The notes under the pieces were generated by a model that worked only from the letters and a program-made list of their open reading frames with translations, was not told the origin of the DNA and made no database searches. 13,374 bases of DNA from an uncultured Pelagibacteraceae bacterium (lineage in GTDB: Bacteria > Pseudomonadota > Alphaproteobacteria > Pelagibacterales > Pelagibacteraceae): assembly GCA_902531455.1 (NCBI GenBank), contig CACAEM010000013.1:1-13374 (forward strand), given 5' to 3'. A program made the translations under genes and the position numbers. The stretch's first letter is position 1. Each line of letters starts with the position of its first letter. Shown in pieces: positions 1 through 7,385 of this stretch.

Positions 1-2
1 TT

Positions 3-983
3 TCAATTCAAAATGAAGGAGATATTATTTGTTTACTGGGTCCATCAGGAATAGGAAAAACTACGATTTTAAGAACAATCGCAGGATTAGAAAAGATTAA
101 TAATGGCTCTATAATTATCAATAACAAAACTATATCTTCAAAAAAAATTCACATTGAGCCAGAGGATCGAAATATTTCACTTGCTTTTCAAGACAATAGT
201 TTATTTCCACATTACAATGTCGAAAAAAATATATTAATTGGTACAGAAAAAAAAAATAAAAAAAAAATTAAAATAAATGCAAAAGAAATAGTAGAATTTT
301 TGAATTTAAAAAAAATATTAAATAAATATCCACATGAGATAAGTGCTGGCGAAGCACAAAGATCGTCTCTTGCTCGAGCTTTAGTTTCAAACCCTGACTT
401 ATTATTATTGGACGAGCCGTTGTCCAATGTTGACCAAAGCTTTAAAGAAGAAATTCAAGTCGAATTAAAACAATTATTAAGTAAATCAAAAATAACAACT
501 ATAATTGTTACACACGACTCATACGAAGCGTTTTACTTAGGAAGTAAATGTGGAATAATATTAAATAAACAACTTAAACAATTTGATGATCCTTATAATG
601 TTTATCATTTTCCTAATTCAGTAGAAGTTGTAAATTTTTTAAATAGAGGAATTTTAATTCCTGCAAAAGTTACAAGCGAAAATAGTTTAGAAAATAAAGA
701 TCTTGGAACAATTAAAGGTAATTTTGTTAAACACTATCCAAATGGTTCAGAGGTAAAACTTTTATTACAGCCAGAAGATTTAGAACATGATGATAAAAGT
801 AATTTAAAATTAGAAGTCGTTGATCGTAAATTTAGAGGAACAAATTTTATTTATACTTTAAAAACACCAAGCGAGTTACAAATTCCTGTATTTGTTCATT
901 CACACCATATTCACCAGCATGAAATAGACGAAAAATTTGGTATTAAACGACCAATTCACATTGACCACATTGTTTGTTTTTAA
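3..983 (+). CDS. fbpC: Ferric-iron ABC transporter ATP-binding protein (5' end outside window)
   Basis: This is the ATPase that powers an ABC importer, most likely for Fe(III), at the inner face of the membrane. The frame is open from base 3, so the true start lies upstream and roughly the first 30 residues are missing. Motifs appear in order: Walker A GPSGIGKTT (bases 39-65), a Q-loop reading AFQDNSLFPHYNV, a signature ISAGEAQR, Walker B LLLLDEP, D-loop SNVD and H-loop VTHD. A C-terminal TOBE-like region of about 110 residues follows. The signature departs from the usual LSGGQ, with Ala in place of the first Gly and Glu in place of Gln. The family call (FbpC/SfuC rather than a sugar or polyamine ATPase) rests on the overall pattern and on the fbpA and fbpB genes 8 kb to the right on the other strand. 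The next gene starts 27 bases downstream. Membership of the ABC ATPases is certain; the iron substrate is inferred. Confidence 0.85.
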   Translation, partial: SIQNEGDIICLLGPSGIGKTTILRTIAGLEKINNGSIIINNKTISSKKIHIEPEDRNISLAFQDNSLFPHYNVEKNILIGTEKKNKKKIKINAKEIVEFLNLKKILNKYPHEISAGEAQRSSLARALVSNPDLLLLDEPLSNVDQSFKEEIQVELKQLLSKSKITTIIVTHDSYEAFYLGSKCGIILNKQLKQFDDPYNVYHFPNSVEVVNFLNRGILIPAKVTSENSLENKDLGTIKGNFVKHYPNGSEVKLLLQPEDLEHDDKSNLKLEVVDRKFRGTNFIYTLKTPSELQIPVFVHSHHIHQHEIDEKFGIKRPIHIDHIVCF

Positions 984-1010
984 GTATTATTATACTTTAA
1001 AAATATATTC

Positions 1011-3455
1011 ATGGATAAAGATTTACCAAGAAGCACTAAAGTTGTAGTTATTGGAGGGGGCGTAGCTGGGACTTCTTGTGCATATCATCTAGCTAAATTT
1101 GGCTGGAAAGATGTAGTTCTATTAGAGAGAGATCAATTAACATCTGGAACTACATGGCATGCAGCTGGTTTAATGGGTCAATTAGGGGCTTCATCTACTA
1201 TTACAAAGTTAAGAAAATATACTTTGGATCTTTATCAGGAATTAGAAAAGAAAACTGAATTATCTATAGGGTTAAAACAGAATGGTGCAATCACAGTAGC
1301 TACCACAAAAGAGAGAATGCAAGAGTTGTTGAGACAAGCAACTACCGCTCAACTATCTGATGTTGAAGTGCATGTTTTGGATAAAAAACAAACAAAAGAT
1401 TTATATCCTGTTGTAAATAATGAGGACATAATTGGAAGTGTTTTTATGCCAAAAGATGGTCAAGCTGATCCAGTAGGCGTAACCAATGTTTTAGCAAAAG
1501 CTGCTAGAATGGAAGGAGCACAAATTTTTGAAAAAACACCTGTAACAAAAATTCTTGTTAAAAATAATTCTATAGTTGGAGTTGAGACCGATAAAGGAAA
1601 AATTGATTGTGAATATGTTGTTTTAGCGACAGGTATGTGGTCTAGACAAATAGGGGAAAAAATGAATGTTAGTATACCTTTGTATCCCAATGAACATTTT
1701 TATGTAATCACGGAACCAATAAAAAATTTACCAAAAAACTTACCCGTTTTAAGAGATTATAATAATTGCCTCTATCTTAAAGAAGACGCAGGGAAAATTT
1801 TAGTTGGAATTTTTGAACCAAATGCAAAACCAGCTTTTAAAAATACTGGCGTTGTTCCAGATGATTTTTCATTTGGTGAATTACCAGATGATTTTGATCA
1901 TTTTGAACCATATTTACAAAAATCATTTCATAGGTTGCCTATGTTAGAAAATGCAGGAATTAGAAAATTTTTCTCTGGCCCTGAGTCATTTACTCCTGAC
2001 ACTCAATATCTTTTAGGTGAAACTCCTGAGATTAAAAAACTTTTTACATGTTGTGGTTTTAATAGTATTGGAATTGCAAGTTCAGGAGGTGCTGGACGAG
2101 TTACTGCTGAATGGATGATTAATGGACATATTAATGAAGATTTATTTTCATTAGATATTAAAAGATTTCAAAAATTTCATTCATCAAAAAAATTTATAAT
2201 GGAGAGAGTGACAGAAACTCTTGGTGATTTATATGGAATGCATTGGCCATTTAAACAACATAAAACATCAAGAAACCAAATTGTATTACCCTACCAACAG
2301 GAGCTTAAAAAATTAGGAGCTTGTTTTGGAACCTCGGGTGGTTTTGAAAGACCTATGTGGTATGCCTTAAAAGGAGAAAAGGCTGATTACAATTATAGTT
2401 TTGGTTATCAAAATTGGTATCCATCAGCTGAATATGAGACTAAAAATACTAGAGAAAACGTAGGATTATTTGAGTTATCTCCTTTTTCAAAATTTGACCT
2501 TGAAGGGCTAAATGTTCACGAGGAATTACAAAAAATATGTACTGCAAACATAAAAGATGTTGAGGGTAGAGCAACTTATACCCAGATGCTAAATGATGAT
2601 GGAGGAATAGAGACAGATGTTACTGTTACTTGTCTTGAAAAAAACCATTTTAGAGTGATAGGTCCAGCAGCAACAAGAGAACATGATAAATTTCATATAA
2701 AAAAACATATTTCAGAAGAGGTCAATTTTAAAGATTTAACAGAAGATTTAACATGCCTAGGATTATACGGACCCAACTCAAGAAAATTACTATCTAATAT
2801 CAGTAATGATGATTTTACAAACGAAGGTATAAAGTTTAGTCATGGAAAATTTGTTACTATTGACGGAGTTAAAGTCTGGGCTCAAAGATTATCTTATGTA
2901 GGTGAAATAGGATTCGAATTATATGCAAACATTGATGAAAGCAAAAAACTATTTTTAGCTATTATTAAAGAAGGTAAAAATCATGGCTTATCACTTTGTG
3001 GAGCTCATGCTATGGATATTATGAGAATGGAAAGTGGTTTTTTACATTGGGGGCATGATATATCGCCTGAAGAAAATCAATATCAAGCAGGACTTAAATT
3101 TGCAATCAGTTATAAAAAAAATATAAATTTTGTTGGAAAAGAAGCATTATTAAAAATTAAAGATCAAAACCCCACAAAATCATTAGCTATGATGGTGTTG
3201 AAAGATAACAGACCTGGAGAACCTTTGTTACTTCATGAAGAGCCAATTTACTTGGAAGATAAAATAATTGGCAGAACAACTTCAGGAAACTATTCATTTA
3301 ATTTTAAAAAAAATATCTCATTTGGTTATGTCAACTCTGGAAATACTATCGAAAATTTGGTCAATAAAAATTTATCTATTGAAGTTGAAAAGAAAAAATA
3401 CCCTGTAACAATAATTAAAAAACCCTTAAATCAAAAAAATATAAAAGATATTTAA
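1011..3455 (+). CDS. FAD-dependent dimethylglycine/sarcosine dehydrogenase-like protein with GcvT domain
   Basis: An 814-residue enzyme of the DMGDH/SARDH family, which oxidatively removes N-methyl groups and passes the one-carbon unit to tetrahydrofolate. The N-terminal half (about 8-375) is a DAO-type FAD fold, with the Rossmann motif GGGVAG near residue 15 and TWHAAG at 48-53. His50 sits where the family attaches FAD covalently. An FAO_M linker (about 380-435) leads into GcvT-like folate domains (about 440-805), with GGIETD ending at Asp536 and GHDIS from Gly681. After that motif the usual Pro-x-Glu-Ala-Gly-Leu reads as NQYQAGL, so the normal Glu is Gln. The ATG follows the ABC ATPase by 27 bases, and the stop overlaps the next start by one base (TAATG), which suggests one operon with translational coupling. 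The family is clear. The substrate (dimethylglycine, sarcosine or another N-methyl amine) is not, because SAR11-type genomes carry several paralogues. Confidence 0.88.
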   Translation: MDKDLPRSTKVVVIGGGVAGTSCAYHLAKFGWKDVVLLERDQLTSGTTWHAAGLMGQLGASSTITKLRKYTLDLYQELEKKTELSIGLKQNGAITVATTKERMQELLRQATTAQLSDVEVHVLDKKQTKDLYPVVNNEDIIGSVFMPKDGQADPVGVTNVLAKAARMEGAQIFEKTPVTKILVKNNSIVGVETDKGKIDCEYVVLATGMWSRQIGEKMNVSIPLYPNEHFYVITEPIKNLPKNLPVLRDYNNCLYLKEDAGKILVGIFEPNAKPAFKNTGVVPDDFSFGELPDDFDHFEPYLQKSFHRLPMLENAGIRKFFSGPESFTPDTQYLLGETPEIKKLFTCCGFNSIGIASSGGAGRVTAEWMINGHINEDLFSLDIKRFQKFHSSKKFIMERVTETLGDLYGMHWPFKQHKTSRNQIVLPYQQELKKLGACFGTSGGFERPMWYALKGEKADYNYSFGYQNWYPSAEYETKNTRENVGLFELSPFSKFDLEGLNVHEELQKICTANIKDVEGRATYTQMLNDDGGIETDVTVTCLEKNHFRVIGPAATREHDKFHIKKHISEEVNFKDLTEDLTCLGLYGPNSRKLLSNISNDDFTNEGIKFSHGKFVTIDGVKVWAQRLSYVGEIGFELYANIDESKKLFLAIIKEGKNHGLSLCGAHAMDIMRMESGFLHWGHDISPEENQYQAGLKFAISYKKNINFVGKEALLKIKDQNPTKSLAMMVLKDNRPGEPLLLHEEPIYLEDKIIGRTTSGNYSFNFKKNISFGYVNSGNTIENLVNKNLSIEVEKKKYPVTIIKKPLNQKNIKDI

Positions 3456-4246
3456 TGTTAAAAATAATTTCAAAAAAAAATAGGGCTGCAGAAATTATTT
3501 GTAATCTTAACAAAATTGACAATAAGCAGTTAAAAGAAATTAAGTCTACACTTGATAAGTATGGAATGATTTATTTTCCAAAACAAAAACTTAGTTCCAA
3601 GAATTATCTTAATTTTGCAAAAAAATTTGGTAAACCAGCTAATTATCCAAGATTGAAAGGTTTAAATAAAAAATATCCTCAAATAACTGTTGTACAACGT
3701 AAAGCTACTGACAAAGGACCCAGCTTTGGTGAACAATTTCACACAGACTCCTCTTATACAAAAAAACCTCCTAGATACACGATGTTACTTTCTAAACTAG
3801 TACCTAAAAAAGGTGTTGCTAATACTGACTTTTCTTCGCAGTACTTAGCTTATGAAAAATTATCAAAAAATTATAAAAATAAGCTTAAAAAATTAAAAGG
3901 CATCTACTCTTCGCATGGACCAATATCAATCACAACAGTGGAGAGAGAAAAAGAAAAAGGAAAAATATCAAAAGAGCTGATTTCCAGACATAAAATAATA
4001 AGAACTATTAAAAATAAAAAAACTATATACTGTAGCCCAGGACACTTTTTAAAATTTAATACATATATGACTAAACAAAAAAAAGACTTAAAGAAGTTCT
4101 TATTTAATCATCAGACAAAAAAAAACTTTCAATATTCATTAGAATGGGAAAAAGATCAGCTTGCTATTTGGGATAATAGAGCCATGCTCCATCAGGCTAC
4201 ACCATTTAAAGGTAATAGAATACTTCATAGAATAACAATACTTTAA
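3455..4246 (+). CDS. TauD/TfdA-family Fe(II)/2-oxoglutarate-dependent dioxygenase
   Basis: A 263-residue cytoplasmic dioxygenase that would couple 2-oxoglutarate decarboxylation to hydroxylation of a small acid or amine. The iron-binding triad is complete: His96 and Asp98 in FHTDSSY, and His246 in WDNRAMLHQ. Near the C terminus, RILHR gives Arg255 and Arg259. These align with the two TauD arginines (266 and 270) that hold 2-oxoglutarate and the taurine sulfonate, so an anionic substrate group is plausible. The start ATG shares one base with the stop of the preceding demethylase gene, and the AEC permease starts 4 bases after this stop, so the three genes are very probably translated from one message. 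The protein is unusually Lys-rich, as expected for AT-rich DNA. The fold is certain and the substrate unknown. Taurine itself is not implied, since the family also covers betaine, carnitine-precursor and aromatic acid oxidation. Confidence 0.87.
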   Translation: MLKIISKKNRAAEIICNLNKIDNKQLKEIKSTLDKYGMIYFPKQKLSSKNYLNFAKKFGKPANYPRLKGLNKKYPQITVVQRKATDKGPSFGEQFHTDSSYTKKPPRYTMLLSKLVPKKGVANTDFSSQYLAYEKLSKNYKNKLKKLKGIYSSHGPISITTVEREKEKGKISKELISRHKIIRTIKNKKTIYCSPGHFLKFNTYMTKQKKDLKKFLFNHQTKKNFQYSLEWEKDQLAIWDNRAMLHQATPFKGNRILHRITIL

Positions 4247-4250
4247 TAAA

Positions 4251-5177
4251 ATGTATTCAATATTTCTTGGGTTAACGCCTTTTATCTTTATCACACTATT
4301 TGGTTTTGTTTTTGGAAAACTTAAAATTTTTGATTTAGGTCATGCAAAAGTTTTAAATTTGTTTTTATTCTATGTAGCAGTCCCTGCCTTAATTATTAAA
4401 TTTGTTGCTCAAAGTGAAATAGGCCAAGTTGATATAAAACAGATAGTTTCATATTTTTTAATGCAAGGAAGTCTTGGGTTTTTAACATTTTTATTAACAT
4501 CTAAGTTTTTTAAAAGACCTATTCCAGAATCTATTATATGGGCATTGATGGTAGCACTATCAAATCATGTAACATTATTATTACCTATTACAAAAATCTA
4601 TTTTGGAACTGAAGTAATTACTCAAGTAACAAGTATAATATTAATGGATGGGGTTATTTTATTGTCTGTAATTGCTTTTTTTTTAGAACTTACTACTAAA
4701 AAAAATATTCGATTAACTAAATTTATAAAGAACATAGTTCTTAATCCAATGATATTTTCAATCTTAATTGGTCTTTTACTATTTGTATTTAAGATAAACA
4801 TCCATGATACGCCAATAGACTACGTTCTTTCTGTTTTGGCAGCTTGTGTTTCTCCTATAGGACTTTTTGCAATTGGTATCACATTATCTTTTTACACACA
4901 TAAAGTTATTAATAAACTAACCGCTTCTGTATCTATATTGAAATTAGTAGTTTCCCCAATCATCCTCTTGATAATTGGATTTATCTTATTTGATGCTGGG
5001 CAACCTGAAAAAATTCCTGGTGCTTTTTTTGTTAGTGTTGCACCATGTGGACATTCAGCTATAGTATTATGCTCTGCTTATAATGTAAGTCCTGAAAATA
5101 TAATAAAAGCTTTATTTATTTCAACTTTTGCATCATTCGCTACAATATTTTTTGCTATTCAATATTTAACAACTTAA
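4251..5177 (+). CDS. AEC-family (auxin efflux carrier / malonate-type) membrane permease
   Basis: A 308-residue integral membrane protein of the AEC family (PF03547 type). About ten hydrophobic segments run through its whole length, arranged as two halves joined by a short basic stretch near residues 143-155 (TTKKNIRLTKFIKN). Conserved-looking polar patches inside helices include SNHVTLLLP in the first half and APCGHSAIV in the second, matching the broken helices of AEC carriers. Bacterial members move small carboxylates such as malonate or malate, often out of or across the inner membrane. The gene follows the dioxygenase by 4 bases, so it probably carries a substrate or product of the demethylase/dioxygenase pair. 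That assignment is by position only. Its stop is one base from the stop of the convergent D-malate dehydrogenase gene, leaving no room for a separate terminator. Confidence 0.85.
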   Translation: MYSIFLGLTPFIFITLFGFVFGKLKIFDLGHAKVLNLFLFYVAVPALIIKFVAQSEIGQVDIKQIVSYFLMQGSLGFLTFLLTSKFFKRPIPESIIWALMVALSNHVTLLLPITKIYFGTEVITQVTSIILMDGVILLSVIAFFLELTTKKNIRLTKFIKNIVLNPMIFSILIGLLLFVFKINIHDTPIDYVLSVLAACVSPIGLFAIGITLSFYTHKVINKLTASVSILKLVVSPIILLIIGFILFDAGQPEKIPGAFFVSVAPCGHSAIVLCSAYNVSPENIIKALFISTFASFATIFFAIQYLTT

Positions 5178-5178
5178 G

Positions 5179-6246
5179 TTAATTAATATTATCTAAGATT
5201 TTATTAGTACATTCTTTTGTATTGCTATCACCATCTAGATCTTTAGTTCTGTTTTGTTTTTCTAGCAAAGTTTTTTCGATTGAACTTACTATTCGTGTGG
5301 CAGCTTCTTTTTCGCCTAAATAATCTAACATCATAGCGCCAGACCAAATTTGACCTATTGGATTTGCAATACCTTTTCCAGCAATATCAGGTGCTGATCC
5401 ATGAACAGGCTCGAATAAAGAAGGATGTTTATTTGTTGGGTTAATATTTCCTGATGGAGCTATACCAATTGTTCCCGTACATGCTGGACCTAAATCGGAT
5501 AAAATATCTCCAAATAAATTTGATGCTACGACAACATCAAACCACTCTGGTGTTAAAACAAATCTTGCAGCTAAAATATCGATATGAAATTGATCTGTTT
5601 TAATCTCAGGAAAATCTTTTTTATTTTCATAAAATCTTTGGTCCCAGTATGGCATGGTTATAGAAATACCATTTGATTTTGTGGCATTAGTTAATTTTTT
5701 TCTATCTCTTGTTTTTGCTAATTCAAATGCAAATTTTTGAACTCTATCTATTCCATGTTTAGACATTATAGTTTCTTGTATAACAATTTCTCTTTCAGTA
5801 TTTTGATACATTTTTCCACCTACCGAAGAATATTCGCCCTCAGTGTTTTCACGCACTATCATCATATCTATGTCACCAGGTTTTTTATTTGCTAATGGTG
5901 CATTTACTCCTTCAAATAATTTTACTGGCCTTAAATTAATAAATTGATCAAATTCTCTTCTAAACTGTAGTAGGGAACCCCATAAAGTAATATGATCTGG
6001 ATATTTATCTGGCATACCTACTGCACCAAAAAATATCGCATCATGATTACCAATTTGTTGTTTCCAATCATCAGGTAGCATTTTTCCATGCTTTTCATAA
6101 TAATCGCATGATGAAAAATCAAATTCATCTATCTTTAATTTAAATTGATGTTGATTTGCTACTTCTTTAAGTATTTTTAAAGCTTCTGGAACAACCTCTT
6201 TTCCAATACCATCTCCAGCAATTGAGGCGATTTTGTATTCTTTCAT
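5179..6246 (-). CDS. dmlA: D-malate / tartrate dehydrogenase (isocitrate/isopropylmalate dehydrogenase family)
   Basis: A 355-residue NAD-dependent beta-decarboxylating dehydrogenase. It matches E. coli DmlA (YeaU) and tartrate dehydrogenase TtuC closely along its length as I recall them, including SCDYYEKHGKMLPDDW, the LLQFRREFDQ block (92-101) and RENTEGEYSSVGG (132-144). Catalytic features are present: Arg96, Arg106 and Arg132 for the substrate carboxylates, Tyr139, Lys190 in ATKSNG, and the metal-binding Asp247/Asp251 in FGDILSD. GSAPDIAGKGIANP (284-297) is the nucleotide-binding loop. Likely reaction: D-malate to pyruvate plus CO2, with tartrate or isopropylmalate as possible side substrates. 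It is the second gene after guaC, only 2 bases beyond that stop, so the two are co-transcribed. The family call is firm. DmlA is preferred over LeuB because of the tartrate-type signature blocks, but substrate preference cannot be settled from sequence. Confidence 0.88.
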   Translation of the reverse strand: MKEYKIASIAGDGIGKEVVPEALKILKEVANQHQFKLKIDEFDFSSCDYYEKHGKMLPDDWKQQIGNHDAIFFGAVGMPDKYPDHITLWGSLLQFRREFDQFINLRPVKLFEGVNAPLANKKPGDIDMMIVRENTEGEYSSVGGKMYQNTEREIVIQETIMSKHGIDRVQKFAFELAKTRDRKKLTNATKSNGISITMPYWDQRFYENKKDFPEIKTDQFHIDILAARFVLTPEWFDVVVASNLFGDILSDLGPACTGTIGIAPSGNINPTNKHPSLFEPVHGSAPDIAGKGIANPIGQIWSGAMMLDYLGEKEAATRIVSSIEKTLLEKQNRTKDLDGDSNTKECTNKILDNIN

Positions 6247-6248
6247 CC

Positions 6249-7283
6249 TTACTTAGTAAAAGTGTCGTTAAATTGTTTAGCTACTCTTACAAAAGTAGTA
6301 CATTTACTAAGTTGTTTAAGAGAAGGGGCTCCCACATAAGTACAGCTACTTCTAACACCACCAAGAATATTATTTATCGTATCTTTAATTTTTCCTCGAT
6401 ATTTAATTCTCACTGTTCTACCCTCACTACTTCTATAGTCAGACAAACCCCCATAATGTTTCTTATTTGCTATGTCAGAACTTGATCCGTAAAATTCTAT
6501 AAATTTATGACCATTTGATTTTATTAGCTTACCTTCACCTTCATCGTGACCAGCAAACATTCCTCCAAGCATCACAAAATCTGCACCTCCACCGAAAGCT
6601 TTTGCGACATCACCCGGACAAGTACAACCTCCATCTGCAATTATATGTGCCCCTAAACCATGGGCAGCATCAGCACATTCAATGACAGCACTTAACTGAG
6701 GATAACCAACACCTGTTTGAATTCTCGTAGTACAAACACTGCCTGGTCCAATTCCAACTTTTACAATATCTGCTCCTGATAATACTAATTCTTGTGCCAT
6801 ATCAGCTGTTACCACGTTACCAGCAATAATAGTTTTAGTAGGATATTTATCTCTTACAGATTTTAAAAATTTACTAAAGTGTTCAGAATAACCATTAGCA
6901 ACATCAATGCAGATAAATTTTATGAAACTATATTCTTTTAAAATTTTATCTAAATTTTCAAAATCTTCTTTTTTTATTCCTATACTTAAAGCAATATTTG
7001 GATGAATAGATTTTATTTTTTTGAATTTTTTTATTTTTTGAATGTTATGCTGTTTAGTTAAACAAGTGATCATTCCGTATTCAGAAAGCTTTTCAGCTAC
7101 ACCAAGTTCACCAACACCATCCATATTTGAGGCCATGATAGGAATTCCAGACCATTCATTATTACTATACTTAAATCTATAAGTTCTTTTTAGATTTACA
7201 TCTTTACGACTTTGAAGAGTACTTCTTTTAGGTCTAAAAAGTACATCTGAATAGTCTAATTTTAGTTCTTCTTCAATTCTCAC
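6249..7283 (-). CDS. guaC: GMP reductase
   Basis: A 344-residue GMP reductase that converts GMP to IMP with NADPH and release of ammonia, in purine salvage. It follows E. coli GuaC almost block for block as I recall it: the N terminus MRIEEELKL, then CIDVANGYSEHF, AGNVV, and the catalytic loop GIGPGSVCTTR with the nucleophile Cys184 (E. coli Cys186). GGGADFVMLGGMFAGH and the C-terminal GGVRSSCTYVGA also match. There is no CBS pair and no long IMP dehydrogenase flap, which separates it from GuaB. The start is GTG at 7283. It is chosen because the protein begins exactly where E. coli GuaC does, and the frame runs upstream to a stop at about 7317-7319 without any ATG. The gene leads a two-gene minus-strand unit with the D-malate dehydrogenase and is divergent from the dehalogenase gene. 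Confidence 0.95.
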   Translation of the reverse strand: MRIEEELKLDYSDVLFRPKRSTLQSRKDVNLKRTYRFKYSNNEWSGIPIMASNMDGVGELGVAEKLSEYGMITCLTKQHNIQKIKKFKKIKSIHPNIALSIGIKKEDFENLDKILKEYSFIKFICIDVANGYSEHFSKFLKSVRDKYPTKTIIAGNVVTADMAQELVLSGADIVKVGIGPGSVCTTRIQTGVGYPQLSAVIECADAAHGLGAHIIADGGCTCPGDVAKAFGGGADFVMLGGMFAGHDEGEGKLIKSNGHKFIEFYGSSSDIANKKHYGGLSDYRSSEGRTVRIKYRGKIKDTINNILGGVRSSCTYVGAPSLKQLSKCTTFVRVAKQFNDTFTK

Positions 7284-7292
7284 GAGTCCGAA

Positions 7293-7320
7293 TTTATACA
7301 GGGGCTCAAAACAAATTCAA
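7293..7320 (-). promoter_or_regulatory. Candidate sigma70 promoter for guaC (near-leaderless)
   Basis: On the minus strand a TATAAA (7293-7298) is preceded by TTGAAT (7315-7320), 16 bases away. Transcription would begin about 3-5 bases before the GTG start at 7283, leaving almost no leader. No Shine-Dalgarno sequence is visible before the GTG, which fits. In DNA this AT-rich such matches arise easily, so this is only a candidate. Confidence 0.4.
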
Positions 7321-7351
7321 ATTAATTATTAATATTGATGCAGCGTTTTCA

Positions 7352-7380
7352 TTGGCTTTAATTTAAAAAATACATATTAT
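7352..7380 (+). promoter_or_regulatory. Candidate sigma70 promoter for the dehalogenase gene (near-leaderless)
   Basis: TTGGCT (7352-7357) and TATTAT (7375-7380) are separated by exactly 17 bases. The expected transcription start falls at or next to the ATG at 7386, so the message would be leaderless or nearly so. Only a short TAGG lies just before the ATG as a possible ribosome-binding sequence, and it is too close to be normal. The rest of the 102-base divergent gap holds nothing else recognisable. Confidence 0.4.
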
Positions 7381-7385
7381 TAGGC

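Noticed and set aside
212..427. Minus-strand frame of 71 codons inside the ABC ATPase.
   Set aside because: It lies antisense to the Q-loop, signature and Walker B coding region and is low-complexity (Phe/Ile-rich); a shadow of the real gene.
984..1010. Possible riboswitch before the DMGDH-like gene, since SAR11 uses glycine riboswitches before one-carbon genes.
   Set aside because: The gap to the ABC ATPase is only 27 bases, too short for any known riboswitch.
1460..1690. Minus-strand frame inside the DMGDH-like gene.
   Set aside because: Fully antisense to a well-conserved FAD domain, with no homology of its own.
1011..3455. DMSP demethylase DmdA.
   Set aside because: DmdA is a GcvT-only protein of about 370 residues; this one has a full N-terminal FAD oxidoreductase with the flavin-linking His50.
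5171..5180. Perfect 10-base palindrome AACTTAAGTT at the convergent stops of the AEC permease and D-malate dehydrogenase genes.
   Set aside because: It has no GC-rich stem or loop and could not form a stable terminator hairpin; in AT-rich DNA it is most likely chance.
6222..6485. Plus-strand frame over the guaC/dmlA boundary.
   Set aside because: Ser/Thr/Phe-rich antisense translation of two well-supported genes.
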